Below, piece by piece: positions 4,847 through 6,278 of a DNA stretch of 6,278 nt. The notes under the pieces are model-generated. The model made no database searches, was not told where the DNA came from, and saw only the letters and a list, made by a program, of their open reading frames with translations. The position numbers were made by a program, and so were the translations under genes. Each line of letters opens with the position of its first letter. Positions within the stretch are counted from its first letter, which is position 1. Source of the DNA: Marinobacter salsuginis (GTDB taxonomy: Bacteria; Pseudomonadota; Gammaproteobacteria; Pseudomonadales; Oleiphilaceae); NCBI RefSeq assembly GCF_009617755.1, contig NZ_BGZH01000007.1, positions 1 to 6,278 on the forward strand, written 5' to 3'.

Positions 4847-5524
4847 TTAAGCGGCGATCAGCCGATCAGGGAGGTGAATCGCGTATGAGCGCTGACCATG
4901 GGAAATGGACAGCCCCTCATGGTCTTCATGAATCCGCCAAGCCGATCCGGCCTCAACCAACTCACGCAACAGAGCCAAACGATCCGACAGATGGTCGCGC
5001 CCAAAATTGCGATCGGCATCGGCTTTGTAATCGTCGGTGAGCTCCCATTGAGTTTTCACCCGAGCATCGGTATCCCGAGCCAAAAGGCGAACGACGTGGG
5101 GAATCGTCCATTTCTTGGGCAGCTTTTGCAGAGGGTTCACCCGCTGTGCAGCAAACGGGCAAAATTCGATTTTCGCGTCCCTCTGATAGCCCCAAAGCTT
5201 CAACGTATCCCGAAGGCGCACATGCTTGGTTGGCTCACAATCGAAGGCCGCGCAAACCTCCAAGACCTTCTTCAGTGACCAGCCACAGATCGCCAGAAAA
5301 TCCATCACGTCCGACTCGTTACCGCCCAAACTGAAGCGGTTCAGAGTCTTGCCACGGCTCATGGCCTCGGCTGTGTCAGTGATCACGAGGTTGAAATCGT
5401 CTTTGTGCAGACCGTAGCGACGAACGTGAGCGGCAGGCTGGGCTACGAAAAGGTCTCGCAGCTCAAAGGCCATTACCCAAGCCGCACGGTTTTCCAGATG
5501 AGGGGTAGAAATGACTTTCAACAT
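4847..5524 (-). CDS. Hypothetical protein, 225 aa, upstream partner of parB
   Basis: I do not recognise the family. The ATG at 5524 follows GTTAGGAG with 9 bases between, in a leader nearly the same as that of the antirestriction gene. The protein is soluble with no signal peptide, and looks mainly helical. Four Cys (80, 91, 96, 122) fall in the middle, without regular CxxC pairs, so a zinc site is not evident. Residues 80-112 (CGWSLKKVLEVCAAF, then KHVRLRDTLKLWGY) could form a helix-turn-helix-like unit, and the C-terminal part (175-225) mixes a helix (DRLALLRELVEAG) with short strands. It lies 68 bases upstream of parB in one operon, so a link to ParB function is plausible but inferred only from position. 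Confidence 0.8.
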   Translation of the reverse strand: MLKVISTPHLENRAAWVMAFELRDLFVAQPAAHVRRYGLHKDDFNLVITDTAEAMSRGKTLNRFSLGGNESDVMDFLAICGWSLKKVLEVCAAFDCEPTKHVRLRDTLKLWGYQRDAKIEFCPFAAQRVNPLQKLPKKWTIPHVVRLLARDTDARVKTQWELTDDYKADADRNFGRDHLSDRLALLRELVEAGSAWRIHEDHEGLSISHGQRSYAIHLPDRLIAA

Positions 5525-5591
5525 GGTGGGAATCTCCTAACTCGCCTCGATAACCGGCGGCGAACCCGGAGGCCAGCACCCCGCTGACCAT
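5525..5591 (-). promoter_or_regulatory. 5' leader with two stem-loops, 225-aa gene and parB operon
   Basis: Hairpin 1 is GGTCAGC/GCTGGCC (5571-5589, loop of 5) at the predicted 5' end. Hairpin 2 is TCGCC/GGCGA (5542-5563, loop of 12), directly before GTTAGGAG. Compared with the antirestriction leader, both stems are kept while the loops differ in sequence and length. The last 29 bases up to and including the ATG are identical between the two. Confidence 0.6.
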
Positions 5592-5597
5592 GTGATT

Positions 5598-5626
5598 ATT
5601 ATCGGTTTTCCTGCCCTTGCTGTCAA
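5598..5626 (-). promoter_or_regulatory. Sigma70-type promoter of the 225-aa gene and parB operon
   Basis: On the minus strand a consensus TTGACA (5626-5621) and GATAAT (5603-5598) are separated by 17 bases, a strong promoter. The -35 is followed outward by the 24-bp stretch 5622-5645 shared with 1889-1912, including TTTGTATA. The AT-rich interval 5646-5715 up to repeat copy 3 holds no gene. TATAAA at about 5661-5666 could be a -10 box for plus-strand transcription into the repeat, without a convincing -35. Confidence 0.8.
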
Positions 5627-5715
5627 TCTCTTTGTATACCTTTCAAAGAATAAAAACCCATATAAATCAGCCCTCTTTGTGCATCTTCGTCTAACGCCAG
5701 ACTTGTCTTTTGCAG

Positions 5716-6216
5716 TGTGATGATCTTGATTGTCCGGATGCCGCCGGGATCGGGCAGAGCCCGACTTAGATTCAGCGCGGCTTCGCCGCCGCATCGTTTG
5801 TGAATGCTGACCAGGCCCCTGCCCTGTCGTGAGATCCCGACCGCCCATCAACCGCACCCGTCGAAGCAGACGCCGGGGCGAGCCTTGCAAGGTGGAACGC
5901 AGCGCAGCGAGTAGACCTTGTGAGGGTCGTCCTGGTGTCTGAGGGTGCATAAAGGTTGATGGGGGGTCGGGATCGATCTGCGGGAAGCACTTCACCCCGC
6001 TTTTAGAGCGTGTGGCACAGCCACTCGCTCCTGGAGGATCGTCTTAACAGTCGCGAAGCGTCTGTTGATCCGACTTCGGGGGCCCCGCGATCAGCGGGGA
6101 TCCTTTACCGGCCGGAGGTCGGAAGCGCGAGGGATACGGAGGGCGTCAGTCCCGCCAACGGCGGGATGAGCGAATAGCGAACCCGGAGAAGCCCGCCCCG
6201 AAGGGCGCGCCCAGGT
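5716..6216 (+). repeat. Long structured repeat, copy 3
   Basis: This full copy lies 3744 bp from copy 2 at its left end and 3746 bp at its right end, because of two extra bases in the 6150-6166 hairpin. It shares its terminal CAGGT (6212-6216) with copy 1 but not with copy 2. Its single G-to-C change near 6195 weakens one short terminal helix. Direct orientation and near identity make it a likely site for homologous recombination with copy 2, which would remove the Rap1a/Tai-like gene and the parB operon. Confidence 0.93.
5750..6206 (+). ncRNA. Candidate large structured RNA, copy 3
   Basis: It has the same fold as copy 2: the long-range stem pairs 5833-5853 with 5954-5974, with the local hairpins after it. 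Differences from copy 2 fall in unpaired or structure-neutral places. The two adjacent substitutions lie in the 5-base bulge between GGATC and AACAG (around 6041-6045). The TCCCGCC/GGCGGGA hairpin (6150-6166) has one more base pair than in copy 2 with the same AAC loop. The strand is assigned from G-U pairs and purine-rich loops and is an inference. Confidence 0.55.
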
Positions 6217-6278
6217 CGTTCGAGAATAAGCATTCGGTGAAAACGTCAGCTTGCCTCTCTGAACTGTAGAACTAATCT
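6217..6278. other. Unassigned right edge
   Basis: This is unique sequence after repeat copy 3. A minus-strand frame ending in a stop near 6246 could be the C-terminal end of a gene of the next module, matching the tail-to-repeat arrangement after copy 1, but only about ten codons are visible and no product can be named. Confidence 0.3.

Noticed and set aside
4898..5278. 126-aa plus-strand frame
   Set aside because: It is antisense to the 225-aa gene, which has the promoter, leader and ribosome binding site.
1..6278. CRISPR array or tRNA genes
   Set aside because: There are no short regularly spaced repeats with unique spacers, and no tRNA cloverleaf or T-arm signature was recognised.

Overview
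The window looks like an accessory segment of a proteobacterial (probably gammaproteobacterial) conjugative plasmid or integrative element. The reasons are a long ParB-family protein, an ArdB/KlcA-type antirestriction gene, several short orphan genes, good sigma70-type promoters and Shine-Dalgarno sites, and long near-identical repeats. The genus cannot be named from the sequence.

Layout. A repeat of about 500 bp occurs three times in the same orientation: its last ~80 bases at 1-80, a full copy at 1972-2465 and a full copy at 5716-6216. The two full copies differ by five substitutions and two single-base indels. Between copies 1 and 2 lie two minus-strand transcription units. The upstream one (promoter 1864-1893) encodes two related mini membrane proteins of 44 and 61 aa. 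The downstream one (promoter 1369-1397) encodes the antirestriction protein, then three small unknown genes (85, 46 and 87 aa), the last two joined by overlaps. Between copies 2 and 3 lie one plus-strand gene for a small exported Rap1a/Tai-like protein (own promoter 2494-2522) and a minus-strand operon of an unknown 225-aa protein followed by a 601-aa ParB-like protein. The plus-strand gene and parB converge on a hairpin terminator at 2935-2962.

How it fits together. All three minus-strand operons share one design: a TTGAC-type promoter, a 60-70 nt leader with two stem-loops (the second always TCGCC/GGCGA) placed just before the ribosome binding site, and an inverted repeat after the stop of the first gene. 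Two of these promoters sit directly upstream of a repeat copy and diverge from it.

The main discovery candidate is the repeat itself. It folds into a dense series of helices: a 21-bp long-range stem with one mismatch, at least seven local hairpins with three- to five-base loops, and one hairpin whose stem is shortened on both sides in one copy. G-U pairs, U-U mismatches and purine-rich loops favour a plus-strand RNA. I read it as an undescribed, large structured RNA (or structured DNA site) that punctuates cargo modules on a mobile element. Function is unknown, and I do not recognise it as any class I know.
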